Notes: generated by a model from the letters alone, not told the origin. Positions 52,126-60,870 are shown, numbered from the stretch's first letter. The stretch is DNA of 64,000 nucleotides from Taklimakanibacter sp021828105 (GCA_021828105.1 JAKATG010000017.1:62001-126000), one strand, 5' to 3'. Made by a program: numbers and translations.

Positions 52126-52884
52126 ATGATAACCATCGGCAAGTTCCGTCTCCCGATCATGAGCTCGCTCCTCATCTGGGCGCTGCTGTGGGAGATCGTC
52201 GGACGGTCGGGCGCTTCCTTCGTCATCCCGCCGCTCTCCGCCATTCTGGCGCGCATGGTCGAGATCGTGCCGACCGCCACCTTCGGCGAGGCCCTGTGGA
52301 TCACGGGCAAAGCCTTCATCATCGGCACGCTCGTCGCCATCGTCATCGGCATACCGCTCGGCGTGCTGATGGGACGCTCGCTCCTTGCCGATCGCATCTT
52401 CCTGCCCTGGGTCAATCTGTTCCTGTCGGCGCCGCTCTCGGCGCTGGTGCCGGTCATCATGGTGATCTTCGGGGCGGGCCAGACCACCATCATCCTTACC
52501 GTCGTGCTCTTCGCCATCTGGATCATCGTGCTCGATGCGCGCGCCGGTGTGCGCAGCATCACGCCGTCCCTCGTCGAGATGGCGCGGAGCTTCGGCGCCA
52601 CGCCGCTGCAGGCCTTCGCCAAGATCTATGTCTGGGCGGCGCTGCCCGAAATCCTCTCGGGCGTCAGGCTCGGCCTCATCCGCGCGGTCAAGGGCGTCGT
52701 CATCGGCCAGATGCTGGTGTCGATCATCGGCTTCGGCCGCCTGTTCGAGCTTTATTCCTCGCGCTTCCTGATGGAGCATTTCTGGGCGCTGCTCTTCGTG
52801 CTGTTCGCCTTTGCCTTCGCGATCAACGAGGCCCTGGCCTGGCTCGAGCGGCGCTTCGAGTATTTCGCCTCATCACGCAACTGA
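52126..52884 (+). CDS. ABC transporter permease (NitT/TauT type), second
   Basis: The 252-residue permease has about six helices and the coupling loop VEMARSFGATPLQAFAKIYV followed by WAALPEILSGVRLGLIRAVK. It is clearly distinct from the first permease, so the transporter probably uses a heterodimer. AGGAGGGCC precedes the ATG at 52126. The FAH hydrolase follows after 29 bases. Confidence 0.9.
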   Translation: MITIGKFRLPIMSSLLIWALLWEIVGRSGASFVIPPLSAILARMVEIVPTATFGEALWITGKAFIIGTLVAIVIGIPLGVLMGRSLLADRIFLPWVNLFLSAPLSALVPVIMVIFGAGQTTIILTVVLFAIWIIVLDARAGVRSITPSLVEMARSFGATPLQAFAKIYVWAALPEILSGVRLGLIRAVKGVVIGQMLVSIIGFGRLFELYSSRFLMEHFWALLFVLFAFAFAINEALAWLERRFEYFASSRN

Positions 52885-52913
52885 ACCTCATCGCAACAAG
52901 GAGCAGATAGAAT

Positions 52914-53597
52914 ATGGATTTCGTGATCGTCCAGCCGCGACAGGCGAGCCTCAAGGTGAAGGGCACAAGCTCATCCTTTCCGGTGCACCGCATCTATTGC
53001 GTGGGGCGCAATTATGCGGCGCATGCGATCGAGATGGGCCACGATCCCAATCGCGAGGCGCCTTTCTTCTTCCAGAAGAATCCCGACAATCTGGTCGAGG
53101 ACGGCCGGTTCCCCTATCCGCCCGCCTCGAATGACGTCCACCACGAGATCGAGCTCATCGTGGCGCTGAAGGACGGCGGCAAGGATATCCCGCTCGGCCA
53201 GGCCCTCGATCGTGTCTATGGCTATGGCGTCGGCCTCGACATGACGCGCCGCGATCTCCAGGGCAAGGCCAAGGATGCGGGCCGGCCCTGGGAAATCGGC
53301 AAGGCGTTTGAATCCTCCGCTCCCGCGAGCGCCCTGGTGCCGGCCGATGAGATCGGCCATCCCGCGCAAGGCGCCATCTGGCTCGATGTCAATGGCGAGC
53401 GCAAGCAAACCGGCGACCTCAACCAGATGATCTGGAAGGTACCGGAGATGATCAGCTATCTCTCCGGCCTCTTCGTGCTGCAGCCCGGCGATCTCATCTT
53501 CTCCGGCACGCCTTCAGGGGTCGGACCGGTGAAGCGCGGCGACCGGCTCCTTGGCCACATCGACGGCATCGGCGATCTCGAGGTGCTCGTGGTCTGA
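52914..53597 (+). CDS. Fumarylacetoacetate hydrolase (FAH) family protein, paralogue
   Basis: The 227-residue protein has IYCVGRNYAAHAIEMG, APFFFQKNPDNL, DVHHEIELIVAL and FSGTPSGVGPVKRGDRL, clear FAH-fold motifs with metal-binding HEIE. It is strongly similar over its whole length to the product of 12892-13596, the second copy in the window. Both look like fumarylpyruvate hydrolases. Here it is the last gene of an importer operon, so its substrate may derive from the imported compound. Confidence 0.92.
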   Translation: MDFVIVQPRQASLKVKGTSSSFPVHRIYCVGRNYAAHAIEMGHDPNREAPFFFQKNPDNLVEDGRFPYPPASNDVHHEIELIVALKDGGKDIPLGQALDRVYGYGVGLDMTRRDLQGKAKDAGRPWEIGKAFESSAPASALVPADEIGHPAQGAIWLDVNGERKQTGDLNQMIWKVPEMISYLSGLFVLQPGDLIFSGTPSGVGPVKRGDRLLGHIDGIGDLEVLVV

Positions 53598-53615
53598 GCG
53601 GGCCGGTGGGCTTCG

Positions 53616-54338
53616 CTATTCCGTCAGCCGGCCGCCGCGATGGGCGAGGTTCATCACGGCCTTATACGCGGTCGGCGAGCGCTTGCCGGGCATGTTGGCT
53701 TCCAGAACGAGTTCGTCGATGAAGCCCTGGCTGACTTCCACCTCCACGCAATGATCAAGCTTGTCGACCAGCCACACCCGATAGCCCTCTGCATATTTGT
53801 CCTGGTAGCCTGAATCATCATTCGGGATCCGGCCAACCAGGGGAAGAGAGGGTACCAGCATGATCTTGGGCTTGGGGAAATCATAGGTATGCCCTTCATA
53901 GGCATAACCGAACATGATTCCCGACGACAGCTTGTCGCCCTTCGTTTCGGTGCCGAGGAGAACCGTGCCCAGGAGCTTCATGGCCAGCCCCAGTTGAAAG
54001 GTGGCCCCGGTTGAGTTGGGAGTGGGTCCGGAAGGCCAGAGGGATTGGATGTCGATCGGCTTCCCGGGATTCTTGCGCAAAGTCGTGAGCACCTTGATGA
54101 CGCGGTCGATCTCTTCCTTGACCCGCTCCGGTTCGCTGAGATCGAACCTGATATTCATGCTCTTGCTCGCACCTTCATTGAAGGACGAGATGGTCACCTT
54201 GGGTCCGTCAAAAACGATACCTGGCCTGCCGGGGATGCCGTACAGCCGGACCTGCGTCGGATTGTAGTGACCATCGGCATTGGTCGGCTTGTTGCTGGCA
54301 TCGGCGGATGTATAGGTCGGTCTATGGTAATCGCTCAT
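53616..54338 (-). CDS. Unknown 240-residue protein of the YcaO-TfuA operon
   Basis: The protein has no signal peptide or membrane helix. A strong AAGGAGAGG precedes the ATG, 15 bases after the metallopeptidase stop, so it is the last gene of the operon. QVRLYGIPGRPGIVFDGP, LSEPERVKEEIDRVIKVL and SGIMFGYAYEGHTYDFPKP are distinctive, but I recognise no family. The N-terminus is polar and rich in Thr, Asn and Asp, followed by Gly/Pro-rich stretches. It could be a modification substrate, a partner or an effector; none is shown by the sequence. Confidence 0.8.
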   Translation of the reverse strand: MSDYHRPTYTSADASNKPTNADGHYNPTQVRLYGIPGRPGIVFDGPKVTISSFNEGASKSMNIRFDLSEPERVKEEIDRVIKVLTTLRKNPGKPIDIQSLWPSGPTPNSTGATFQLGLAMKLLGTVLLGTETKGDKLSSGIMFGYAYEGHTYDFPKPKIMLVPSLPLVGRIPNDDSGYQDKYAEGYRVWLVDKLDHCVEVEVSQGFIDELVLEANMPGKRSPTAYKAVMNLAHRGGRLTE

Positions 54339-54353
54339 GGCCTCTCCTTCTGA

Positions 54354-55556
54354 TCACAAAATCTCGCGCCACAGGAAATTCGCTTCGAACCGCGCTGCCA
54401 GCTCCGGCGAGGCGGCATCGCCACATTCGCACAAGGTCATCGCGGCTTCAGCGAAGCTCAAGCGATCGGGATCGAGGCGCTGCCATGCCTGCACCAGGGC
54501 CAGCGCCACTTCATCGCGCGCTTCGACGAGCGCCGTCTTGAACAAATAAGGCCGGGCGCGGAAAGCCCCCGCCGTGAACTGCGACAGGCGCTGCATCTGG
54601 GCCGCGTCCACGTCATGAATATCGATCTCGAGAAGCCGCGCATCGGCGAGCTCGCGCTCGGCCAGGCGCGCATGGAAGCCCGAGACGATCGTGTCGAAGA
54701 CGGCGCCGGTGAAAGGCCGCGACTGATCGTGGATCTCGCCCGAGACCTCGCTCATACGGCGTGAATTCCCGGCGAGCCTGATCTGCCGGTCGCCGGTCAG
54801 CTCGGCGATGCGGTTGAGCTCGTTGAGCATCAGGAGATTGCCTTCGCAATGGCGCAACAAGCGGTCGAGGCCGGTATCGAAATGCATGAAGCAGAGAAGC
54901 GAGATCAGGTCCGAATTCGATTCGTGGAAGGCACCGAAGTCGCCCCTATCGAGGCCGCTTTCCGGCATGCCGAACAAAGAGAACAGGACGGCATGGCCGA
55001 CCTCATGGGCGATGACATCGAAATTGAGGGCGAAGGGAGCTGCCTCGCCATCGGCGCCGCGGTCGACACCGAGCTCGAGAAAACCGTAGCCCGATTGGGC
55101 GTTGCGCCATTCGACCCAGGGAATGATCTCGAGGCTGTCATAGGTGCCGGCGAAGTGCCAGACGATCTCATGGCCGAGATAGCTCTCGACGATGTCAAGC
55201 ACGCGCTGGACGGAAGCGAAGGCATGGGCGGCGATGAACTGTCGCGTGCCCGGGCTCAGATGATCGAAATGACCGTCGGGCCCCGCTTCCGCCGGCGGAT
55301 AGACCTCGCCGACGAAGGGCGGCAGGTAGGGGTACTCGTATGGCTCTTTTTCCAGGAGCGGATCGCGCACATGGAGGCGGCGGTTGGCCGGGCCCGGCCG
55401 CAGCCGGTCGGGCGGTGTCGATATCCATACGGGCTCGGGCTTGTCATAGCCCGACACATAGGGCGCCTGCGGATAGAGAAGAAAGCGCGTGCCGAGCGGC
55501 GAGCTCACACGGTCTTCGCCCGCAGCAGAGGAATCGTCCATTCTGTAACCCCGCAT
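54354..55556 (-). CDS. Gluzincin-type zinc metallopeptidase (thermolysin/fungalysin-like motif)
   Basis: The 400-residue protein contains FDVIAHEVGHAVLFSLFG with the zinc motif H184-E185-x-x-H188. GAFHESNSDLISLL follows, where Glu212 and Asp216 match the Glu-x3-Asp of thermolysin-type enzymes. A His/Glu/Asp-rich region follows, and CECGD lies near the C-terminus. No signal peptide is seen, so it is probably cytosolic, unlike most relatives. It is 47 bases after tfuA and 15 before the 240-residue gene. A role in trimming a modified peptide is attractive but inferred. An ATG at 55541 is an alternative start. Confidence 0.8.
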   Translation of the reverse strand: MRGYRMDDSSAAGEDRVSSPLGTRFLLYPQAPYVSGYDKPEPVWISTPPDRLRPGPANRRLHVRDPLLEKEPYEYPYLPPFVGEVYPPAEAGPDGHFDHLSPGTRQFIAAHAFASVQRVLDIVESYLGHEIVWHFAGTYDSLEIIPWVEWRNAQSGYGFLELGVDRGADGEAAPFALNFDVIAHEVGHAVLFSLFGMPESGLDRGDFGAFHESNSDLISLLCFMHFDTGLDRLLRHCEGNLLMLNELNRIAELTGDRQIRLAGNSRRMSEVSGEIHDQSRPFTGAVFDTIVSGFHARLAERELADARLLEIDIHDVDAAQMQRLSQFTAGAFRARPYLFKTALVEARDEVALALVQAWQRLDPDRLSFAEAAMTLCECGDAASPELAARFEANFLWREIL

Positions 55557-55603
55557 CCGCGGAACCTACCATACGGTCATTTCGTTGGGAACAGACCCGA
55601 GGA

Positions 55604-56329
55604 TCATGCATCGGCCGGCAGAGCAATGTTCGCGTGACGAAGGTCGCGAACAAATGCGGTTGTCCAGGTAAAGGGTCGAGGCGTGGGAGGCGGCATGGCG
55701 TTAACCTTATCCAGGAAGCGCAAGGCCTGCACGGCGTCATCGCGCTTTTGCTCGACGATATGCCGCTCGAGCATGGCGTAATCCGCCGCGGTCCCGGCCT
55801 CCCTCATCACATTGACAAGCGTGCGCTCGCGATAGTTGAGCCGGCGCGCTGCGGTCTCGAGATGCCGGCGCTGCACGTTGTCGATGACGCCCAGGCGCTC
55901 GGCGCGCTTGACCGTCTGCACGAGATCGACAAGGGCCAGCGTCATTGCCGCCGATCCGAGCTCCTCCGGCATATGCAGAACCGCCACCGCGTCATCGGGC
56001 GCGAAAGCATGGCGGCGGTACCAGCGATAGATGAGGCCTATGCCGATCATGCCATGGCCGTGGAGCTCGGCCGCCCGCAAGGCGCCCATGCTGGCGGCGC
56101 CCAAGACCCTGACGCCGCGCGCCATCGCCCATAGGATCTCCTTGTGCCGGACCGCGGGCGCGGACTGGAAGGTGCCATCGATGATGAGGAGCGCGCGGGG
56201 TTCATATCGTTGCACGGCCGAGATGACCGAGCCCTGCGCCGCCGGCGGCAGATAGATCGCATCGCATATGTCCTTCGCGGTGGAAAGCGGCAACGAGGGA
56301 CCAAGGAATATGATGGGCGGCTGCTCCAT
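55604..56329 (-). CDS. tfuA: TfuA-like protein, partner of YcaO
   Basis: The 241-residue protein shows the TfuA signature: IIDGTFQSAPAVRHKEILWA, GVRVLGAASMGALRAAELHG and GHGMIGIGLIYRWYRRHAF. TfuA proteins were first seen in trifolitoxin production and in methanogens aid YcaO in making a backbone thioamide, probably by supplying sulfide. The start codon directly follows the YcaO stop (TGAATG), so the two are translationally coupled. No other sulfur-carrier gene is seen nearby. Confidence 0.93.
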   Translation of the reverse strand: MEQPPIIFLGPSLPLSTAKDICDAIYLPPAAQGSVISAVQRYEPRALLIIDGTFQSAPAVRHKEILWAMARGVRVLGAASMGALRAAELHGHGMIGIGLIYRWYRRHAFAPDDAVAVLHMPEELGSAAMTLALVDLVQTVKRAERLGVIDNVQRRHLETAARRLNYRERTLVNVMREAGTAADYAMLERHIVEQKRDDAVQALRFLDKVNAMPPPTPRPFTWTTAFVRDLRHANIALPADA

Positions 56330-57487
56330 TCATCCCTCGCTCAAAGGCAAAAGCTCGGGCGCCAAAACCTTGACCGCCGAGAGCCCGGCAAAGGGATGCG
56401 TATCGAGGTGCTTGACGAGAAGCGAGGCGAGACCATCGGCGGAGGCCTGCGCGATCAGAAGCTCGAGCCAGTTCGCTCCGGCTTCCGGCGGTGGCGCAAG
56501 TACCGAGAAGTCGATCGGGCGCGGCCCCTCCTTGAGCAACTTGCGATGCGCTTCGATCATCGCCCAATCGGGATAGCGGGGATAAGCCAGCCGGGTGATG
56601 TCTTCGCGCGCACCGGAAATGGCGGCGAGCCGCGATTGCGCCGCCTCCTGGATCGCCCGGCAGGCCGCGGCGGCGGGATCGAGGCTCGCGGCCGAGCCTT
56701 CCGCGGGAAAAGGAATGAGCGTGCCTTGTCCACGATCCTCTTCGAGGAGATGGCACCAGATGACGGATACGCAGGCGCGGGCCTCGACCCGCCAGAGACC
56801 GACCAGGAGCCCGGCGCTTTGAACGCGATCGAGAAGATCGTTGAGGACCGGATCGTCGATGGTCGCGCGATCGATGCGGAAGCGCTGGAAGAAGCCATGG
56901 GTGCGGTTGGCGGCGGCCAAGGCATCGCGTTCGAAACATTCGAGGAGCCCATGCAGCACGGCGTCATGTTCATTGAGCGCCACCGCGAGACCCGAGGTGG
57001 AGGCCTCGAAATAGGCATCTTGGGGATTGAAGGGATAGGTGAAAGCGGTGTGGACGAGGCTGAGCGGAATCATCCGCGATGTGTCGGAGAGAAGGTCGCT
57101 CGCCGCCGTCCAGCCCAGGGCTTCGGCGTGCCAGTCGCGCGGACAGTCATTCGAAAGATGCGGGACGAACTGCGCGGGGGGAATTCCGAGGTCGTCCGCC
57201 GAGGCGGTGACGGCCTCGAAATGCGAAAGCCGCTCGGCGAAGAAGCATTCCGCCGCTTCGAGTATAGCCGAGACGGCGGCGGCTTCAGGCGTGAAGCCCT
57301 TGCCTTGAGCCACCGAATTCGACAGCGACAGAGGGCGCGTGGCCTGCATGACGGGAATGCCGACCCGGTCGAGGCCGGTGATGTCGCCGATGCGGGTGAT
57401 GCCCAGGGCGTCGATATCCGGCATGAGCCGACGCAGGATCTCGCCGGCCATGGGGCCTTGTCGGCCGTCGCGGCCCGGTTCAGCCAT
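56330..57487 (-). CDS. ycaO: YcaO-domain protein (ATP-dependent peptide backbone-modifying enzyme)
   Basis: From ATG 57487 the protein has 385 residues. GKGFTPEAAAVSAILEAAEC contains the first ATP/metal-binding serine and glutamates (Ser73, Glu77, Glu80). AVLHGLLECFERDAL is the second such motif, and AIQEAAQSRLAAISGAREDI is the conserved Q-x-R region typical of TfuA-linked members. YcaO enzymes activate amide oxygens with ATP to make azolines, amidines or thioamides; a TfuA partner points to thioamide. Its start overlaps the stop of the cyclase/ATPase gene by eight bases. An ATG at 57451 is the main alternative start. Confidence 0.93.
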   Translation of the reverse strand: MAEPGRDGRQGPMAGEILRRLMPDIDALGITRIGDITGLDRVGIPVMQATRPLSLSNSVAQGKGFTPEAAAVSAILEAAECFFAERLSHFEAVTASADDLGIPPAQFVPHLSNDCPRDWHAEALGWTAASDLLSDTSRMIPLSLVHTAFTYPFNPQDAYFEASTSGLAVALNEHDAVLHGLLECFERDALAAANRTHGFFQRFRIDRATIDDPVLNDLLDRVQSAGLLVGLWRVEARACVSVIWCHLLEEDRGQGTLIPFPAEGSAASLDPAAAACRAIQEAAQSRLAAISGAREDITRLAYPRYPDWAMIEAHRKLLKEGPRPIDFSVLAPPPEAGANWLELLIAQASADGLASLLVKHLDTHPFAGLSAVKVLAPELLPLSEG

Positions 57488-60400
57488 GCGGCAAGGATTC
57501 CGGATTGACGATGAGCGTGCATCCGGCCTCGACCGCGAGCTTCGCCCGTTCCACATGCGGAAGGTAGCGCGCGGCGAGATCCGGCGAGAAGCCGAGCGCT
57601 TCGATGGTGCGATAGGCGCTGAGCAGCAGGGTTATGGCGTTCTGCTCGAGCGCGATGCCGAGGCTCGCCTCGGCGGCCTCGGTCATCGGTGCGATGTCGG
57701 CACCGCTTTGGGCGAGAAGCCGCAGGCGGCGATGATGCAATTCAGCGAGCCAGTAGCGGTGCCCGCTCTTCTCGACCTCGGCGACGGCCGAAGCGACGAG
57801 CTCCAGGGCGCCTGCGACATCGCCGGTGCGGGCCAGCAATTCCGCCAGCATGTCATTGTAGACGGGAAGGTCCTCGGGCGTCTCGATCTCGGCGTGGACG
57901 GCAAGCCCCTCTTCCATCATTTTCCGCCCGGCGCGCGGATTGGAACGGGCCCCGAGACACCAGCCTTCGAAGATCGTGGTCTTCGCGGCGAGCGATGGCC
58001 TGTTATGCCTCACGGCAAGGTCGCGCATGCGCTGGATGAGCGCGCCAAGAGCGTCGAAATCGCGCCGGTAGCGATGGAACATGGCGGCGATGTCATAGGC
58101 ATGGGCGATGCTGCCGAGATGTGTCGTGGTCTCGGCCCAGGCGCAGGATTGCCTGACCGATTCGACCGCGCGGTTGCCCTGGCCGGTCAGCCACAGGGAC
58201 AGGCCGCGCTGGCCGAGGCCGCAGACCTTGGCATCGTGGCCGCCGAAAAGAGTGAAGTTTTCTGCCCCGCGGCCGGCCTCGTAATAGGCCATGCCGCCAT
58301 TGACCGCGTCGATGCAGCTCGCATGATGGCCAAGGTTGAAATCGATGGCCCACACACAGTGGCGCACCTGCAACTGCACTTCGGCGTCGGCGACCTCCCT
58401 GAGGTCGGCGAGGATGATCTGGGCGCGCTCGCGATAACCGGCGAAGTCGGGAGAGGTGAACCACCAGCCCCAATAGACAGGGAACAGTTTTGGCTGGTCT
58501 TCGGCCTTCTGACGTCTGGCGAGCGCCACACCTTCCGCATAGAGGCGCGCGACCTCGGGCGATTTCTTGCCCTCGATACCGGCGAGGACGGGGCACAAGG
58601 CGGCGATCACCTGGAGCTTCAGCTCATCGCGGCGTTCCGGCGGCGCCGTCTCGATCAGGCCCAGCGCATGCTCCAGCATCTGGCGCGCCTCGGTGAGAGC
58701 CGACTGCGCCGAGCTTTCCTTCCCGGCGGTGACGAACGCCTCGACCGCTTCCTCCATCCAGCCGGCGCTCTCGGCATGGGCGGCAAGCGCCGCCGAGCCG
58801 ATCCACGGCGCCAGATCGCGGTTCTCCGCCACCAGGCGGAAGATGCGGCCATGCACCGCCTGGCGCGTCTTGCGCAGCAGGCTCGCATAGATCGTCTCCT
58901 GGATGAGCGCATGGCGGAAGGAGAAGGCGGGATAGCCCGGGATGCGGTTGCGCAGCAGGATGCCGGCATCGCCCAAGGCGCGCAGTGCGTCCAGTATGCC
59001 CGCGGCATTGACATCGGGCAGGATGCCGCAGAGCAGCGAATAATCGACATCGCGGCCCATCACCGCGGCATAGCGGGCGATCTCCTGGGCCGGACCCAGA
59101 TTGGCGAGGCGTGCCGACAATATGTTCTCGAAGGCATCGGGACGCGCCGACGACGGTCGCTTGGTCAGCACTTCCGCCGCCTCGATGCGGTTCTCGCTCA
59201 TCCACTGGCAGAATTCCTCGACGAACAGCGGATTGCCGGCCGTCACCTGATGGATCGGCTCGAACAGGCCGGAAGGCAGGGCCTCGGCGGTTTCGGGCCA
59301 GCTCTGCTCGATGGCGAGCCGCGTCGCCTCGCGATCGAGAGGGCTGAGTGCCAGATGGCTCGTTCCGCCATTGCCTGGCCTCTGCAGCGGCTCGAAGCGG
59401 CGCGCGGTGACCACCAGCAGGGCGCGATGGCGCCTTACCGTGCGGGAGAGGGCTGAAAGGATGAGATAGGACGTCGGATCGATCCAATGCGCATCCTCGA
59501 TGGCGATGAGGAGCGGACCCTCGGCCGAGAGGGCGGCGAGACAGCGCTCGGCGGCGCTCACGGCTTTCTCGCGGATGGCGTCGGGCGTGGCGGAAGCGAG
59601 GTCGTCATCCGCCTTGCCCTCGGCCCCGAGCAGGAAGGCGAAGACGCGTACCGCCTCCGGATCGTCGATGCCGTTGCGCCGGAACAACGCCTCGATGCGG
59701 GCCGGCGACGGCTTGCGGGCGGCGGTGAGGCCGGTATGCGAAAGGGCATGGAGCAGGGGGTGGAGCGTCTGATGGGCGCCGCCCGGGGCGCATTGCAGCA
59801 GCAAAAGGCGTTTACGGGTCGCGCGCGTGCTCTTGCGGATCTCATGCAGCAGGCGGGATTTGCCGATGCCGGCCTCGCCTTCGATCAACAGGACCTGGCC
59901 GTCGCCATGGAGCGCCTTCTGCCAGCAGTCGAAGGCATGGTCGAGCTCGCGCTCGCGCCCGACGATGCGCGAGGTCACTTTGCCGAAGGCGAAGAAGCGG
60001 TCGATATTGAGCTTGTGGCGCAATGCCTGCCAGGCATTCTCGGGCGCGAAGCCCTTGAGGGCCTGCTTGCCGAGGAAGCTGAAGGAAAAAGACCGCCCGG
60101 CGAGCTGGCGGGTGAGTTGCGAGACGACGACCGTGTCGGGCCGGGCGATCGCCTGGAGCCTCGCGGCAAGGGCGGGGGCGACACCGGTCACCTGCTCGGG
60201 CGCCTGGCCCGCCTCGGCCGCGGCAATGATCGCCATGGACGTGGCGATGCCGACCCGGACATGGAATTCGGAAAGCTTGCGCGCCTGGGCGAGCTTGCGG
60301 CAGCCTTCGGTCGTGTCGAGCCCTGCGGCGATGGCGAGCGAGGCGGTATCCTTGGGATCGGTCGGCGAGACGAACATGGCAAGACCGCCATCGCCATGCA

Positions 60401-60629
60401 GGTCGCGGATCACGCCCCGGTGGCGAGTCACCGCCTCGTTGACAATGGCATGGAAGGCCGCGATCAGTTCCTGGAAATCCTCGAGATCGAGACGCTGCAT
60501 CATGTCGGTCGAGCCGACGAGATCGTAATAGAGCGCAGTGACCTGCCGGCGCTCGCCCGCCTTGGCGAGATCCGCTTCAGCGGCTTTCTTGCCGCCGGGG
60601 CTCAAGGGATTGACCGGTCGCGCTGCCAT
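57480..60629 (-). CDS. Class III cyclase-like domain + AAA-type ATPase + helical repeat protein
   Basis: The 1049-residue protein joins a nucleotide cyclase homology domain (about residues 25-200), an ATPase module (Walker A GEAGIGKSRLL, Lys257; Walker B LLIAIEDAHWIDP near 370) and a long helical-repeat C-terminus. The metal aspartates are present (YYDLVGST, HGDGGLAMF). The transition-state asparagine of cyclases is replaced by alanine (APALAARL, Ala153), while Arg157 is kept, so cyclase activity is doubtful. Such multi-domain proteins usually act as signal-sensing STAND-type regulators. It is the first large gene of the YcaO operon and overlaps ycaO by eight bases. Confidence 0.92.
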   Translation of the reverse strand: MAARPVNPLSPGGKKAAEADLAKAGERRQVTALYYDLVGSTDMMQRLDLEDFQELIAAFHAIVNEAVTRHRGVIRDLHGDGGLAMFVSPTDPKDTASLAIAAGLDTTEGCRKLAQARKLSEFHVRVGIATSMAIIAAAEAGQAPEQVTGVAPALAARLQAIARPDTVVVSQLTRQLAGRSFSFSFLGKQALKGFAPENAWQALRHKLNIDRFFAFGKVTSRIVGRERELDHAFDCWQKALHGDGQVLLIEGEAGIGKSRLLHEIRKSTRATRKRLLLLQCAPGGAHQTLHPLLHALSHTGLTAARKPSPARIEALFRRNGIDDPEAVRVFAFLLGAEGKADDDLASATPDAIREKAVSAAERCLAALSAEGPLLIAIEDAHWIDPTSYLILSALSRTVRRHRALLVVTARRFEPLQRPGNGGTSHLALSPLDREATRLAIEQSWPETAEALPSGLFEPIHQVTAGNPLFVEEFCQWMSENRIEAAEVLTKRPSSARPDAFENILSARLANLGPAQEIARYAAVMGRDVDYSLLCGILPDVNAAGILDALRALGDAGILLRNRIPGYPAFSFRHALIQETIYASLLRKTRQAVHGRIFRLVAENRDLAPWIGSAALAAHAESAGWMEEAVEAFVTAGKESSAQSALTEARQMLEHALGLIETAPPERRDELKLQVIAALCPVLAGIEGKKSPEVARLYAEGVALARRQKAEDQPKLFPVYWGWWFTSPDFAGYRERAQIILADLREVADAEVQLQVRHCVWAIDFNLGHHASCIDAVNGGMAYYEAGRGAENFTLFGGHDAKVCGLGQRGLSLWLTGQGNRAVESVRQSCAWAETTTHLGSIAHAYDIAAMFHRYRRDFDALGALIQRMRDLAVRHNRPSLAAKTTIFEGWCLGARSNPRAGRKMMEEGLAVHAEIETPEDLPVYNDMLAELLARTGDVAGALELVASAVAEVEKSGHRYWLAELHHRRLRLLAQSGADIAPMTEAAEASLGIALEQNAITLLLSAYRTIEALGFSPDLAARYLPHVERAKLAVEAGCTLIVNPESLPHG

Positions 60630-60639
60630 GCTGGCCTCT

Positions 60640-60807
60640 TCAGCGCCGCACCGGCAGCGGCGCGAGGGTCAGCGTTTCCGGCCGCGCAACCAGATCCAAC
60701 CCATTCTTATTGTGGAGATAAAGGGGCTCGCGCTCTTGCTCCGCCGCACAGGAGCCTTCCGGCGTCATCATTCGAATCTTCAACCTGCCTTCGCCGTCTC
60801 CCGACAT
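60640..60807 (-). CDS. Possible small gene (55 codons) at the head of the YcaO operon
   Basis: On the minus strand an ATG at 60807 opens 55 codons ending ten bases before the cyclase/ATPase start. The product begins MSGDGEGRLKIRMMTPEGSC, has a charged middle and ends LTLAPLPVRR, with one cysteine. Codon choice is GC-rich at third positions like the neighbouring genes. No good ribosome site is seen before the ATG, and TTG at 60837 is another in-frame start. It could be a precursor, a leader peptide or a chance frame. I recognise no homologue. Confidence 0.4.
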   Translation of the reverse strand: MSGDGEGRLKIRMMTPEGSCAAEQEREPLYLHNKNGLDLVARPETLTLAPLPVRR

Positions 60808-60870
60808 GAATGAAACCGTTTTGCTGGCTTTCCGCAAGGTTGTTGCGACAGATTTCTGGATAGAAGGGAC

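Noticed and set aside
57339..59456. A 705-codon open frame on the plus strand
   Set aside because: It lies antisense to the cyclase/ATPase gene, whose domains are unmistakable. The translation is Arg/Gly/Asp-rich low-complexity, as expected from opposite-strand reading of GC-rich codons.
57480..60629. LuxR/MalT-type regulator
   Set aside because: The ATPase and repeat layout is similar, but there is no C-terminal helix-turn-helix; the N-terminal domain is a cyclase homologue.
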